From Candidatus Gastranaerophilales bacterium (lineage in GTDB: Bacteria; Cyanobacteriota; Vampirovibrionia; Gastranaerophilales; Gastranaerophilaceae): a stretch of 64,000 nt of DNA. The translations under genes and the position numbers were made by a program. The notes beneath the pieces were generated by a model. That model was not told the origin of the DNA. It searched no databases and worked only from the letters and a program-made list of their open reading frames with translations. Location of the stretch: positions 1 to 64,000 of the forward strand of contig CALUPH010000006.1 in the NCBI GenBank assembly GCA_944322615.1. Direction: 5' to 3'. The stretch's first letter is position 1, and the number at the start of each line of letters is the position of its first letter. This document shows, one piece after another, positions 32,526 through 42,891 of this stretch.

Positions 32526-34136
32526 ATGAAACACACAAAGTATTCTGCAGTAATAGTAGGTAGTGGTATCGCAGGACTTTATGCGGCAATAAAATTACAT
32601 AAAGAGGCAAAGCTGGAAGATGGTCTTTTAATTGTTACTAAATCGCAGTTAATAGAATCAAATTCAAAATATGCACAGGGCGGAATGGTTTGTGTAATGC
32701 CTGAAAATAAATTAGATTCTTGTACTTTGCACATAGAAGACACTATAAAAGCAGGTGCAGGTTTAACAGATGCAAAGGTTGCAGCTTTTATTTCCGAAAA
32801 AAGTGCTGAAGTAGTAAAAGAATTACAGAAGTTAGGTGTAGATTTTGATAGGGATGAAAATAATAAATTAAAATTTACAAAAGAAGCTGCGCACAGTGTA
32901 AATAGAATCCTTCACGCAGGTGGTGATGCTACTGGTTTTTGTATAGAAAATGCTTTAGTAAAATATCTAATGTCTCAAAAAGATATCGATATATATGAGC
33001 AAACTTTGGCTGTTGAATTATTAAAAGACTCGAAAAACATAAACAGAGGACTTATAACATATAATTATAGTGAAAATGAATATGAAATAGTAGAAACACC
33101 TGTAGTAATACTTGCAACAGGAGGAATCGGACAATTATATAAATATACAACAAATCCTGATATAACAACAGGTGATGGAATTGCATTGGCATATAGAGCC
33201 GGTGCAATAGTAAAAGATATGGAATTTGTACAATTCCATCCTACAGCCTTTGCTCTTGGTGAAAATGGAACAATGTTTTTAATCTCAGAAGCTGTCAGAG
33301 GTGAAGGTGCTAAGCTTGTTGATAAAGACGGTCATACGTTTATGGAAAAGTATGATAAAAGATTAGAATTGGCTCCTCGTGATGTTGTAACAAGGGCTAT
33401 ATTTAATGAAATGAAAGAAACAAATACTTCTAATGTATACCTTAATGCAACACATATCAGTGAAGAAAAATTTGAAAAGCGTTTCCCTACAATTTTTGGA
33501 ACTTGCAGAGAATATAATATAAATCCATCAAAAGATTATATACCTGTTTCTCCTTCCGCACATTACTTTATGGGTGGAATAAAAACCCAAGTAAACGGTA
33601 AAACATCTATAGAAGGGCTTTACGCTATAGGTGAAGCATCTTGTACAGGTTTGCATGGTGCAAATCGTTTGGCATCAAATTCAATATTAGAATGTGCTGT
33701 TACCGCTTTTGAACTTGTTAATTTCTTAAAATCTAAAAATCTTGAAGAAAATTATATTCAAGATGAACAAATAAATAAAATAATCAGCTTCTATGAAGAC
33801 AATATTCCGTTAAATAATAACGAGGAAACTGAAGAACTATTTAAAGAAATAAAAGAATTAATGTGGAAAAATGTTGGGATTATTAGAAATGAAGAAAAAT
33901 TAATGATAGCAAAAGCCAAAATAGACGAATTAAAAGAAAAATTTGGTTATACATTTAAGTGTCCGGACAGAAGTTCCTACGAAATAAGGAATATGCTAAC
34001 AATTGCAGAACTTATAATAGAATTTGCACTAAAGAGAAAAGAATCAAGAGGTGCTCACTATAGAGAGGATTATCCTCAAAAGGATTTAATAGCAGAATCT
34101 CATCAATTATCAAGAAATACAACAATGAAAGGTTAA
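32526..34136 (+). CDS. nadB: L-aspartate oxidase
   Basis: A 536-residue flavoenzyme making iminoaspartate, the first step of de novo NAD synthesis. The FAD-binding IVGSGIAGLYAAIKL is at the N-terminus. Also seen are SNSKYAQGGMVCV, THSVNRILHAGGD-like AAHSVNRILHAGGDATG, QFHPTAF, EAVRGEGAKL with the catalytic Arg, and the C-terminal ESRGAHYREDYP. AAGGAT precedes the ATG. nadC follows after 6 bases in one operon. nadA (quinolinate synthase) is not in the window and must lie elsewhere. Confidence 0.95.
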   Translation: MKHTKYSAVIVGSGIAGLYAAIKLHKEAKLEDGLLIVTKSQLIESNSKYAQGGMVCVMPENKLDSCTLHIEDTIKAGAGLTDAKVAAFISEKSAEVVKELQKLGVDFDRDENNKLKFTKEAAHSVNRILHAGGDATGFCIENALVKYLMSQKDIDIYEQTLAVELLKDSKNINRGLITYNYSENEYEIVETPVVILATGGIGQLYKYTTNPDITTGDGIALAYRAGAIVKDMEFVQFHPTAFALGENGTMFLISEAVRGEGAKLVDKDGHTFMEKYDKRLELAPRDVVTRAIFNEMKETNTSNVYLNATHISEEKFEKRFPTIFGTCREYNINPSKDYIPVSPSAHYFMGGIKTQVNGKTSIEGLYAIGEASCTGLHGANRLASNSILECAVTAFELVNFLKSKNLEENYIQDEQINKIISFYEDNIPLNNNEETEELFKEIKELMWKNVGIIRNEEKLMIAKAKIDELKEKFGYTFKCPDRSSYEIRNMLTIAELIIEFALKRKESRGAHYREDYPQKDLIAESHQLSRNTTMKG

Positions 34137-34142
34137 ACAAAT

Positions 34143-34985
34143 ATGTCATCTGTATTATTACACGATTTTATAGTCGAAGAACATGTTAAAAATGCACTAA
34201 AAGAAGATATCGGTTTTGGGGATATAACAACAGATTATTTGGTTCCGAAAAATGAAAGAATAATTGCAAAATTAAATACAAGAGAAGATGGCATATTATG
34301 CGGTATTGATATAGTTGAAACAGTATTTAAAACACTTTCAAACGAAGTAAAAATACAAAAGTTTTTCAAAGACGGAGATAAAATAAAAAAAGGTGATACG
34401 CTTGCAGTTATAGAAGGTCCTGCCAGAGCAGTTTTAATTGGTGAAAGAACAGCATTGAATTATATTCAGAGATTAAGCGGAATAGCAACAGAAACTAATA
34501 AATATCAGGTTGCTATTGGTGATAATAAAGCAAGGATTACAGATACAAGAAAAACAACACCCGGATTCAGAATGTTTGAAAAATATGCAGTATATACAGG
34601 TGGGGCAAGACTGCATCGTTTTAACCTTTCTGATTGTGTAATGATTAAAGATAATCATATTCAATATGCAGGCTCTATAACAAATGCAGTGAATAAAATC
34701 AGAGAACACCTTTCTCATACTCATAAAATTGAGATTGAATGTGATACCATAGAGCAAGTAAAAGAAGCTATTAATGCAAAAGCAGATATAATTATGCTCG
34801 ATAATATGAATTGTGATTTGATGAAACAATGTGTAGAGCTTATTGGTGATAAAGCTTTAATAGAAGCAAGTGGTAATGTTACAATTGATACTATTGGAGA
34901 TATTGCAAAAACTGGAGTAGATGTTATATCTTCCAGTGCCATTGTTGCAAAGGCAAAAACATTAGATATTGCTTTAGATATGTAA
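34143..34985 (+). CDS. nadC: Nicotinate-nucleotide pyrophosphorylase (quinolinate phosphoribosyltransferase)
   Basis: A 280-residue enzyme converting quinolinate and PRPP to nicotinate mononucleotide. Seen are EDIGFGDITTDYLV near the N-terminus, ALNYIQRLSGIAT, the active-site block DTRKTTPGFRMFEKYAV followed by GGARLHRFNLSD and IKDNHI, and IEASGNVTIDTI near the end. Length is typical. It forms an operon with nadB (AAAGG before ATG 34143). Confidence 0.96.
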   Translation: MSSVLLHDFIVEEHVKNALKEDIGFGDITTDYLVPKNERIIAKLNTREDGILCGIDIVETVFKTLSNEVKIQKFFKDGDKIKKGDTLAVIEGPARAVLIGERTALNYIQRLSGIATETNKYQVAIGDNKARITDTRKTTPGFRMFEKYAVYTGGARLHRFNLSDCVMIKDNHIQYAGSITNAVNKIREHLSHTHKIEIECDTIEQVKEAINAKADIIMLDNMNCDLMKQCVELIGDKALIEASGNVTIDTIGDIAKTGVDVISSSAIVAKAKTLDIALDM

Positions 34986-35046
34986 AATATAATATTTGCA
35001 CTAATATTGTTTTTGTAGCACAATAATACTTAAAGGGGTTAAAATA

Positions 35047-35835
35047 TTGAACATTGTTGTGTTTATAAAACAGGTTCCTGATACAAATGATGTAAAATGG
35101 ACTCAAAATAATAATATAGATAGAACAAAAATGGATTCTATTATAAACCCTGTTGATAAACAGGCAATAGAGGCTGCACTCAGATTAAAAGAAGCATATA
35201 GTGCAAATATAACTGCAATAACAATGGGACCAAGTAAATCACTAGAGGTATTAAAAGAAGCAATAGCTCTTGGAGTAGATGATGCTGCAATATTGTCCGA
35301 TTCAAAATTTTCAGGTTCAGATACTTGTGCAACATCAAAGGTTTTGGCTGCTGCAGTAAAAGAGAAATTTCCTGATACTGATTTAGTATTATTTGGGCAA
35401 AGTGCGATAGACGGAGAAACTTCACAAACCGGACCTTCAACAGCTGTAAGGTTAGGTTATCCGTTTGTTTGTCATGTTAATGAAATTGTTGAAATTAATA
35501 ATGATAAAATAATAATTAATACAGAAACAGAAACATATAAAGAAGTACTGGAAATTCAAATGCCTGCTGTTTTATGTATAAGTAATTATGTTTTTAAACC
35601 CAGGATTCCTAAAATTAACGGATATATAAGATCTCAAGATTATAATTATAAATCTTACAACATATATGAATTAAATATTCCTGAAACACAAACCGGAGTA
35701 AAAGGTTCACCAACATATGTTTCAAATGTATATAAGAGAGATGATAGCAGAGATTGCAGAATGATATATGCAAAGGATAATGATAACTTTGCAAATGAAA
35801 TAATGATGGAAATAAAAGAAATAATGGGGCATTAA
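35047..35835 (+). CDS. etfB: Electron transfer flavoprotein, beta subunit
   Basis: A 262-residue ETF beta subunit beginning MNIVVFIKQVPDTNDVKW, the canonical start, and containing ALRLKEAYSANITAITMGP, the AMP-site loop DLVLFGQSAIDGETSQTGP and VLCISNYVFKPRIP. It forms a heterodimer with EtfA carrying FAD, and transfers electrons from dehydrogenases. The start codon is TTG 35047, supported by AAGGGG at 35032-35037. etfA begins in the stop codon (TAATG). No acyl-CoA dehydrogenase or FixC-like partner is adjacent, so the electron donor is not evident. Confidence 0.93.
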   Translation: MNIVVFIKQVPDTNDVKWTQNNNIDRTKMDSIINPVDKQAIEAALRLKEAYSANITAITMGPSKSLEVLKEAIALGVDDAAILSDSKFSGSDTCATSKVLAAAVKEKFPDTDLVLFGQSAIDGETSQTGPSTAVRLGYPFVCHVNEIVEINNDKIIINTETETYKEVLEIQMPAVLCISNYVFKPRIPKINGYIRSQDYNYKSYNIYELNIPETQTGVKGSPTYVSNVYKRDDSRDCRMIYAKDNDNFANEIMMEIKEIMGH

Positions 35836-36845
35836 TGGAACCAAACGGCATATTAATATATGGAGAATTAACAGAAAACTACAGTATACGACCTGTAGTT
35901 AAACAACTGTTAAGCAAAGCCGTTGAATTAAAAGAAAAAATCTGGAATCAAAGAATAATGGTTTGTATTATCGGACCAAGAATGAATTATGAAAAAATAA
36001 TATATGAACTTGGGAAATATGGTGCAGATGAAGTTGTAATTATAAGTGATAATAGAATTACAGGATATAATTGTAATTATTTCCCCAAATTTTTTGCTGA
36101 AATTGCAAAGAAATATCCGCCAAGAATAATACTAATTGGGGCAACTGTGCAAGGTAAAGAAATTGCCTCATATACAGCGACAAAATTAGATACAGGTTTA
36201 ACTGCGGATTGTACAAATTTAGATATAGGTGAAAATAACTTATTATTATCAACCAGACCAACCTTTGGCGGTCAGCTTACGGCGGATATATTATGCAGAA
36301 CATTTCCTCAAATGGCGACTGTTCAGGAAAATGTATTTAAAGAAAAAGAAATAGAACATACTGCGACTGCTATTTTTTCTTGGTTTGATATTAATGAAGA
36401 AGAAAATAAAATAAGAATTATAAAATCAACAAAAAAAGAAACTAAAAGTAAAGATTTAGCTAGTGCCAAAATTATAGTCGCAGGTGGAAAAGGAGCCTGC
36501 AAAGATAATGGTTTTGCATTGATTTATCAATTGGCACAAAAAATGAAAGCTGCAGTAGCAGGTTCAAGAGAAGCTTTTGAACTGGGATATATAACAAAAT
36601 CGCAACAAATAGGACAAACAGGAAAAACAGTTGCACCTGAACTATATATTGCAGTTGGGATATCGGGCGCAAGTCAGCACTTAACGGCTATAAAAAATAG
36701 TGGTAAAATAATAGCTGTTAATAAGGATGTAAATGCACCAATATTTAAGCAAGCCGATATTGGTATTGTTGGAGATTTATTTGAAGTGCTGCCCGAATTA
36801 ATTAAGAATTTTGAAACAGTTAATAAAGAGGAAAATGATGAGTAA
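35835..36845 (+). CDS. etfA: Electron transfer flavoprotein, alpha subunit
   Basis: A 336-residue ETF alpha subunit. The N-terminal domain (about 1-190) includes LIGATVQGKEIASYTATKLDTGL and STRPTFGGQLTADI. The C-terminal FAD domain has VAGGKGACKDNGF, VAGSREAFELGYI, QIGQTGKTVAPELYIAVGIS and the FAD signature GASQHLTAIKNSGKIIAVN. It overlaps etfB by one base and the following transporter gene by a few bases, so all three are likely cotranscribed. Confidence 0.94.
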   Translation: MEPNGILIYGELTENYSIRPVVKQLLSKAVELKEKIWNQRIMVCIIGPRMNYEKIIYELGKYGADEVVIISDNRITGYNCNYFPKFFAEIAKKYPPRIILIGATVQGKEIASYTATKLDTGLTADCTNLDIGENNLLLSTRPTFGGQLTADILCRTFPQMATVQENVFKEKEIEHTATAIFSWFDINEEENKIRIIKSTKKETKSKDLASAKIIVAGGKGACKDNGFALIYQLAQKMKAAVAGSREAFELGYITKSQQIGQTGKTVAPELYIAVGISGASQHLTAIKNSGKIIAVNKDVNAPIFKQADIGIVGDLFEVLPELIKNFETVNKEENDE

Positions 36846-38244
36846 CGAAGCAGTTGAAAAAGAGAATATTTTAAAGCCATTCTCAACAGTACAATTATTA
36901 AACTTTTGCTTAGGTTTCTTCGGTTTACAATTCGCTTGGCAAATGAGAATTATATTGTCAGGTCCTGTTACTGAAGGTTTAGGTGCATCTCCATTGATTT
37001 TTGGTTTGATATGGCTTGCAGGTCCCGTGACTGGTATGCTTGTTCAACCAATTATTGGTGAATTAAGTGATAAAACACACACTATTTTCGGAAAAAGGAG
37101 ACCATATTTATTTGCAGGTGCAATATTTGCAAGTTTAGCACTATGGGCATTTCCTAATTCGGCAGAAATATGGGAAAAACTTGCAGGTTTTTGTAATATT
37201 CCTGAAATAGCTTTTGGCGGTCTAATTATTGCTGCCATAATGATTTGGATTATTGATGCTTGCGTAAATGCTGCTCAAGGACCATATAGAGCATTGGTTC
37301 CTGATTTAGTACCTCAAGAACAACATGCATTAGCAAATTCTTATTTGAGTTTTGCAATCGGATTGGGTTCTGTTGTTGCAGCAGGTACTGCGCCATTTTT
37401 AAAATATGTATGTAATTATCAAATGAGTATTAATGCTCAGTTCGTGATGGCTGCTTTAGCATTCTCTTTAGCAATGTTATGGACTTGTATAACAACTAAA
37501 GAACATAAATACAAAAAAAATGAATTTGTTGAAACATCAGCAGAAAAGAATGAAAAAGTAAAAGGTCCTTCTTTTATGCAAAAGGTTGTAGAATTTTTCA
37601 GTTCATCTCCTGAAGTAGCTAAAATTTGTACTCTGCAGCTTTTTACTTGGATTGGTATTATGAGTTTAAATATTTTCTTTACTCAATATGCTATTCACAC
37701 TGTTTTTGGTGTTCCTGATTTAACAACAGCTACAGAAGAAATTAAGAATTCTTATATGGCAACAATAAATAAAGCAACTAATTTTTCTTCTATATGTTTT
37801 GCAATACAAAATTTAATATGCTTTTTAGTTTCAATTCCAATTGGTTTATTATCTACAAAATTTGGTAATAAAAGAGTACATTTTATTTCTCTTATTACAT
37901 TAGCATTAACATTTGTTGGAATGGGATTGTATAAAGAACCTGGTTTTGTTCTTGTATGTATGGCAATAGCAGGTATTGGTTGGGCTAGTATTTTGGCACT
38001 TCCTTTTGCAATGTTATCTGAATTTATAAAAAAGGGTTCAGAAGGTTCTGTAATGGGTATATTTAATATATTTATTGCCGGACCTCAAGTATTAGTATGC
38101 ACATTATTAGCTTGGTTTGTAAGCCAATGTGCGTATACTATTCCTTCCGGCATAAATTACCATTGGGAATATGCTTTTCTAATCGGGGCAATAACTTTAT
38201 TGATAGCAGCGGTTATTACAAATTTGATTAACGAAAAGAAATAA
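36838..38244 (+). CDS. MFS/GPH-type sugar transporter
   Basis: A 468-residue protein with 12 predicted membrane helices. It starts LLNFCLGFFGLQFAWQMR and has the loop 2-3 motif GELSDKTHTIFGKRRPY, characteristic of glycoside-cation symporters and SLC45-like sugar transporters. LVPDLVPQEQHALANSYLS and SLPFAMLSEF-like ALPFAMLSEFIKKGSEGSVMGIFN are also present. ATG 36838 overlaps the etfA stop and has AGAGG 6 bases upstream. Sugar uptake is likely, though the substrate is unknown. A terminator follows at 38257. Confidence 0.8.
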   Translation: MSNEAVEKENILKPFSTVQLLNFCLGFFGLQFAWQMRIILSGPVTEGLGASPLIFGLIWLAGPVTGMLVQPIIGELSDKTHTIFGKRRPYLFAGAIFASLALWAFPNSAEIWEKLAGFCNIPEIAFGGLIIAAIMIWIIDACVNAAQGPYRALVPDLVPQEQHALANSYLSFAIGLGSVVAAGTAPFLKYVCNYQMSINAQFVMAALAFSLAMLWTCITTKEHKYKKNEFVETSAEKNEKVKGPSFMQKVVEFFSSSPEVAKICTLQLFTWIGIMSLNIFFTQYAIHTVFGVPDLTTATEEIKNSYMATINKATNFSSICFAIQNLICFLVSIPIGLLSTKFGNKRVHFISLITLALTFVGMGLYKEPGFVLVCMAIAGIGWASILALPFAMLSEFIKKGSEGSVMGIFNIFIAGPQVLVCTLLAWFVSQCAYTIPSGINYHWEYAFLIGAITLLIAAVITNLINEKK

Positions 38245-38256
38245 ATTAAATGAAAG

Positions 38257-38287
38257 AAATAGCGGTTTAAAACCCGCTATTTTTTTT
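38257..38287 (+). terminator. Intrinsic terminator after the etf-transporter operon
   Basis: AAATAGCGG / CCGCTATTT stem with an 8-base loop and a run of T residues. Confidence 0.85.
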
Positions 38288-38340
38288 ATTTGGAAATTAG
38301 TCTATAATAAAAAAGTATAAAAATGCAAAGAGGATAAAAG

Positions 38341-39606
38341 ATGAAGTTTGAAACACTTGCCGTACGTGGATTTATTGATTTACAAAAACAAAATCATGCA
38401 GTATCAACACCAATATATGCAAATACAGCATATAGTTTTGATAGTGTTCAGCATGCAGTTGATTTGTTTGATTTAAAAGTTCCGGGTGATATTTATACAA
38501 GATTATCAAATCCATCATGGGATATTGTAGAAAAAAGAATAGCAGCATTAGAAGGCGGTGTTGGAGCTTTATTAACTTCATCCGGTCAATCAGCTATATT
38601 AATTACTATGTTAAATTTTGCCGGTGCAGGTGATGAAATAATAACTTCCGATAAAATATATGGCGGTACTTATAACTTATTTGCAAAAACATTTAAGCAA
38701 ATGGGGATAAATGTTAAATTTATAAATTCTGATAACTTAGATGACTATGAGAAAGCAATTACAGATAAGACAAAGTGTATTTATGTAGAAACGCTTGGTA
38801 ACCCGAGTATAAAAGTGGCTGATGTTGAAGCATTAGCTAATATTGCTCATAAGCATGGTATTCCATTAGTTGTTGATAATACGGTTCCTACTCCATATTT
38901 ATGTAAACCGATAGATTTTGGAGCAGATATTGTAGTCCATTCTACTACAAAATATTTATCAGGACACGGTAATGCAATGGGCGGTGTAATTGTTGATTCA
39001 GGTAAATTTGATTGGGCTCAAAATGATAAGTTCAAGATGTTTACAACGCCTGATGAAAGTTACCACGGTGTAATATATAATAAAGTTTTTGGTGAAGCTG
39101 CTTTTATTGTTAAAGCAAGAACTCACTTAATAAGAGATTTAGGCTGCTGTCAAAGTCCTTTTAATGCTTATTTAACACAGTTAGGATTAGAAACTCTTCA
39201 CGTAAGAATGGACAGACACTGCGAAAATGCATTAAAACTTGCTCAATATTTAGAAAAACATCCTCATATAAATTTTGTTAATTATCCATTATTAAAAAGC
39301 AGTAAAGATTACGATTTGGCACAGAAGTATCTGAAAAAAGGTGCTTCATCATTAATCGGTTTTGGTGTAGATGGTGATGGTACAAAATTTATTGAAGCAT
39401 TAAAATTGTTTATTCATGCAACTAACTTAGGTGATGTTCGTTCTATTATAACTTATCCGGCAGGTAGTACACACAGACAGCTTTCTGAAGAACAAAAATT
39501 AAAAGCCGGTATAACTAATGACTTTATGCGGGCTTCAATTGGTCTTGAAAATATTGATGACATAATTGAAGATATTGAAAATGCAATAAAAATTGCCCGT
39601 TCATAA
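38341..39606 (+). CDS. metY: O-acetylhomoserine sulfhydrylase
   Basis: A 421-residue PLP enzyme of the Cys/Met metabolism family that makes homocysteine from O-acetylhomoserine and sulfide. Motifs are [48 protein letters not shown], and the PLP lysine in [14 protein letters not shown]. The C-terminal [14 protein letters not shown] is typical of MetY. AGAGGA precedes ATG 38341. metX and metW follow with overlaps, giving a compact direct-sulfhydrylation methionine operon. I see no SAM riboswitch in the 50-base leader. Confidence 0.95.
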   Translation: MKFETLAVRGFIDLQKQNHAVSTPIYANTAYSFDSVQHAVDLFDLKVPGDIYTRLSNPSWDIVEKRIAALEGGVGALLTSSGQSAILITMLNFAGAGDEIITSDKIYGGTYNLFAKTFKQMGINVKFINSDNLDDYEKAITDKTKCIYVETLGNPSIKVADVEALANIAHKHGIPLVVDNTVPTPYLCKPIDFGADIVVHSTTKYLSGHGNAMGGVIVDSGKFDWAQNDKFKMFTTPDESYHGVIYNKVFGEAAFIVKARTHLIRDLGCCQSPFNAYLTQLGLETLHVRMDRHCENALKLAQYLEKHPHINFVNYPLLKSSKDYDLAQKYLKKGASSLIGFGVDGDGTKFIEALKLFIHATNLGDVRSIITYPAGSTHRQLSEEQKLKAGITNDFMRASIGLENIDDIIEDIENAIKIARS

Positions 39607-39616
39607 AGGAAAAAGA

Positions 39617-40762
39617 ATGCAAATAGACGAAAATAATATAGGACTTGTAGAAACTAAGTTTTTTACAATTGAAGAAAAAATAAAATTTGAAAGTGGTGTT
39701 GAGTTCGGTCCAATTACCGTTGCTTATGAAACATATGGTAAATTAAACGAAGAATGTAATAATGTAATATTAGTGATTCATGCACTGACAGGTGATGCTC
39801 ATGCAGCCGGATATCATAGTGAAAATGATAAAAAGCCCGGCTGGTGGGATAGTATGATTGGACCAAATAAGGCTTTTGACACAAATAAGTATTTTGTTGT
39901 TTGCACAAATATATTAGGCGGTTGCAGTGGTACTACGGGTCCGTCAAGTATTAATCCTGAAACAGGAAAACCTTACGGATTAAGTTTTCCTGTGTTTACT
40001 ATTGAAGATACTGTTCATGTAAAAAAGAAAGTACTTGATTTCCTTGGTGTCAAAAAACTTTATGCTGTAGCAGGTGGCTCAATGGGGGGAATGCAGGCGA
40101 TGCAGTTTGCAATTTCTTATCCTGATTATGTAACATCAACTATATTGATAGCTACAACTTCAAGATTGTCTCCTCAAGCTATAGCATTTAATGCAGTTGG
40201 TAGAAACTCTATAATTTCGGATCCCAATTGGAATAACGGTGATTATTACGATAAAGAAAATAAACCGGACAGAGGGCTTTCTAATGCTAGAATGGTAGGT
40301 CATATAACTTATCTTTGTGAAGAAGCTATGTATAATAAATTCGGCAGAAAACTTCAAAATAAAAATCATTATGATTTTAATTTTGATATTGATTTTCAGG
40401 TTGAAAGTTATTTGCAGCACCAAGGGCAAATTTTTGTAGATAGATTTGATGCTAACAGTTATCTTTATATAACAAAAGCAGTTGATTATTTTGATCCGGC
40501 AGATAAATACGGTTCATTAAAAGAAGCATTTAAAAATACTGATGCAAAGTTCTTGGTTATTTCTTTTGATTCTGATTGGTTATTCCCTTCTTCTCAGTCA
40601 AAAGAAGTTGTAAATACTTTAATGCAATTGGGTAAAGATGTCTCTTATTGTGAAATCAAGTCACCTTGCGGGCATGATGCTTTCTTGCTTGAGTATGAAG
40701 TTCAATCAAAGATAATAAAAAGTTTTTTAAATACACATATACAAGGAGATACAAATGAATAA
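39617..40762 (+). CDS. metX: Homoserine O-acetyltransferase
   Basis: A 381-residue alpha/beta hydrolase-fold acyltransferase that activates homoserine for MetY. Seen are [50 protein letters not shown], the nucleophile elbow [21 protein letters not shown] and the catalytic His in CGHDAFLLE. The frame is open 8 codons upstream into metY, but ATG 39617 has AAAGGA before it. It overlaps metW by 8 bases. Some MetX enzymes use succinyl-CoA; that cannot be told here. Confidence 0.94.
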   Translation: MQIDENNIGLVETKFFTIEEKIKFESGVEFGPITVAYETYGKLNEECNNVILVIHALTGDAHAAGYHSENDKKPGWWDSMIGPNKAFDTNKYFVVCTNILGGCSGTTGPSSINPETGKPYGLSFPVFTIEDTVHVKKKVLDFLGVKKLYAVAGGSMGGMQAMQFAISYPDYVTSTILIATTSRLSPQAIAFNAVGRNSIISDPNWNNGDYYDKENKPDRGLSNARMVGHITYLCEEAMYNKFGRKLQNKNHYDFNFDIDFQVESYLQHQGQIFVDRFDANSYLYITKAVDYFDPADKYGSLKEAFKNTDAKFLVISFDSDWLFPSSQSKEVVNTLMQLGKDVSYCEIKSPCGHDAFLLEYEVQSKIIKSFLNTHIQGDTNE

Positions 40763-41381
40763 CCATTATGATACATCGAAAGGGCTTCATTTAAATTATT
40801 CTCTAATTGTAAAAATGGTGGAAAATGGCTCAAGAGTTCTTGATTTAGGTTGCGGAAACGGGCAATTACTAAAATTATTAAAAGAAGAAAAACACATAAA
40901 AGGTAATGGTATTGAAATTTCGCAGACAGAAGTTATTCAATGCTTGGAAAAAGGTTTATCTGTAATTCAAGGTGATATTGATGAAGGGTTAAAGCAAATT
41001 CCTGATAAATATTATGATTATGTTATATTAAATCAGACCCTGCAATCAACGCAGAATCCGCATTATGTAATGGAAGAAATGCTAAGAGTAGGAAAAAAAT
41101 GTATTGTAAGTTTCCCTAATTTTGCATATTGGCGAGTACGGTTTAATTTCTTTTTTACAGGAAATATGCCGAAATCAAAAGTTTTACCTTTTGAATGGTA
41201 TAATACGCCTAATATTCATTTATTAACAATAAAAGACTTTTTTGAGTATTCAAAAAACAATAATATAAATATATTAGAGTGTATTTATACGACAAAAGCT
41301 AAGATAAGAAAAGATTTCAGATACAGTAAATTTTCAAATTTATTTGCAGAAGAAGCAATTTTTGTTATTTCAAAGAATTAA
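40755..41381 (+). CDS. metW: Methionine biosynthesis protein MetW
   Basis: A 208-residue methyltransferase-fold protein. The SAM-binding motif is [15 protein letters not shown], followed by [30 protein letters not shown] and [24 protein letters not shown], the MetW pattern. MetW partners MetX in several bacteria and enhances or enables homoserine acylation. AAGGAG precedes its ATG. Last gene of the metY-metX-metW operon; convergent with the radical SAM gene (4-base overlap). Confidence 0.92.
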   Translation: MNNHYDTSKGLHLNYSLIVKMVENGSRVLDLGCGNGQLLKLLKEEKHIKGNGIEISQTEVIQCLEKGLSVIQGDIDEGLKQIPDKYYDYVILNQTLQSTQNPHYVMEEMLRVGKKCIVSFPNFAYWRVRFNFFFTGNMPKSKVLPFEWYNTPNIHLLTIKDFFEYSKNNNINILECIYTTKAKIRKDFRYSKFSNLFAEEAIFVISKN

Positions 41382-42817
41382 AATATGTTATTTAGTAATC
41401 TTATTCCGTACTTTATATAGTTTTTTATAATGCAGAGTTTTATTTCTTTATTAAAAAGCTTTTTTAATATAAATGACGGTCTAAGGTGATATTTTAATAT
41501 TATCTTTTTTCTAATAGCTTCAAGTTCTTCTTTTGAAAGAAAATCGGTTCCTGTTGTTATGTTTTTAAATGAGTCTTTTCCAAGAATATTTTTTTTATCG
41601 CCATTTTTTTCAAAAACCATATTATATAAATCACTACCTTTGAAAGGTGTTGCTATAGAAATCTCAATAAAGTCTGTATCAAGTGCAAAGATTAATTTCT
41701 CCGTATCAGAAATATGTTTAGTATTTTCCCAAGGAAAACCAATGAGGTAAAATCCAAAAATTTTTAACCCGTACTTTTTTATTAATTTAACCGTTGCAAT
41801 ATTTTGTGCAATGGTTGTACCTTTTTTCATTCTTTTTAAAGATTCTTCGTTTCCTGATTCAATTCCCAATGCTATTAAAGTGCAACCTGCTGCTTTCATC
41901 TTTGATAGCATTTCTTCATCAAGAGTATTAACCTTAGAATTCGCTACCCAATTGATTTTTTCGGATAATTCAGAATTTATAATATAATCACAAAGTTCAA
42001 TTACCCATTTTTTATTAATTGTAAATGTGTCTGATTTAAAGAAAAATTCTTTGATATTATATTTAAAATAGCATTCTTTTAGTTCTTCAAGAACCGATTT
42101 TGGACTTCTAAATCTGACTTCTTTTCCGGATATTATTGGTGAAACGCAATATATGCAAGAAGATGGGCACCCTCTTGATGTTGAAATTGTTGCAATTGGG
42201 TTATTTGTTGCAGGATTTATATATAGTTCATTTTTCATTATTGCTCTGTCTGGGAATGGAATACTATCTAAATTTTGGCAAAATTCGGTTAATTTATTTG
42301 TTTTCCACTCGCCATTTTTTTTATATGAAATACCTTGAATATTATCAAGTAAAGAAAAATCATTAAAATGGGCATTCAACAATGGTAAAATAATAAATTC
42401 ACTTTCACCACCAATAAGATAATCGACCTCATTTAAGTCTAATTCTTTATATAAATCTTGCTCAGGATTAAAAAATAGAGCTCCTTTTAGTATTATAATT
42501 GTATCTTTTTTAATTGATTTTATTTTTTTTACTATATCTAAATCGTATAATATACTTCCATTTGTCGTGCTAATAAAAACAACATCAGGATTTTCATTTT
42601 TAATGTCATTGAAAAAAGTTTCTATTGTCAAATTTTCAGCAGGATAATCTTTAAGAAAAATATTATAATTTTCCTGCTTCAGAATTGCAGATATATAGCC
42701 TAAATCATTACAAGCTCTTATTGAATTTGAAACAGAGGCATTAATGTTTATTTGACATCTGTCTTCACTTCTTTGATAAATTTCCCCGGGAGGATATATG
42801 AGCATTATTTTTTTCAT
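41378..42817 (-). CDS. B12-binding-domain radical SAM protein
   Basis: A 479-residue protein starting MKKIMLIYPPGEIYQRSED. The N-terminal part (about 1-150) resembles a B12-binding Rossmann domain. The radical SAM cluster motif is STSRGCPSSCIYCVS, followed by ECYFKYNIKEFFFKSDTFTI, IALGIESGNEESLKRMKKG and FGFYLIGFPWENT, as in BchE/HopC-type enzymes. Substrate unknown; lipid or cofactor modification is possible. ATG 42817 has no Shine-Dalgarno. TATAAT (42824-42829) ends 6 bases before it, so the mRNA is probably leaderless. A longer frame upstream would overlap the next gene by over 100 bases and is unlikely. Confidence 0.8.
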   Translation of the reverse strand: MKKIMLIYPPGEIYQRSEDRCQININASVSNSIRACNDLGYISAILKQENYNIFLKDYPAENLTIETFFNDIKNENPDVVFISTTNGSILYDLDIVKKIKSIKKDTIIILKGALFFNPEQDLYKELDLNEVDYLIGGESEFIILPLLNAHFNDFSLLDNIQGISYKKNGEWKTNKLTEFCQNLDSIPFPDRAIMKNELYINPATNNPIATISTSRGCPSSCIYCVSPIISGKEVRFRSPKSVLEELKECYFKYNIKEFFFKSDTFTINKKWVIELCDYIINSELSEKINWVANSKVNTLDEEMLSKMKAAGCTLIALGIESGNEESLKRMKKGTTIAQNIATVKLIKKYGLKIFGFYLIGFPWENTKHISDTEKLIFALDTDFIEISIATPFKGSDLYNMVFEKNGDKKNILGKDSFKNITTGTDFLSKEELEAIRKKIILKYHLRPSFILKKLFNKEIKLCIIKNYIKYGIRLLNNIF

Positions 42818-42823
42818 TATTTT

Positions 42824-42829
42824 ATTATA
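42824..42829 (-). promoter_or_regulatory. -10 box, leaderless-type, of the B12/radical SAM gene
   Basis: Perfect TATAAT on the minus strand, 6 bases before ATG 42817. Confidence 0.5.
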
Positions 42830-42891
42830 TACCATTATTAATTGTTTAACATATTTTTTGCAATATGTTAGAATTTTTATGGAGAAAAAAT

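Noticed and set aside
35180-35440. Leucine-rich antisense frames opposite etfB and similar genes
   Set aside because: They are typical shadow frames of AT-rich genes, without ribosome sites or family patterns.
38288-38340. SAM riboswitch before the metY-metX-metW operon
   Set aside because: The leader is only about 50 bases with no stem array; only the upstream terminator and a weak TATAAT are seen.
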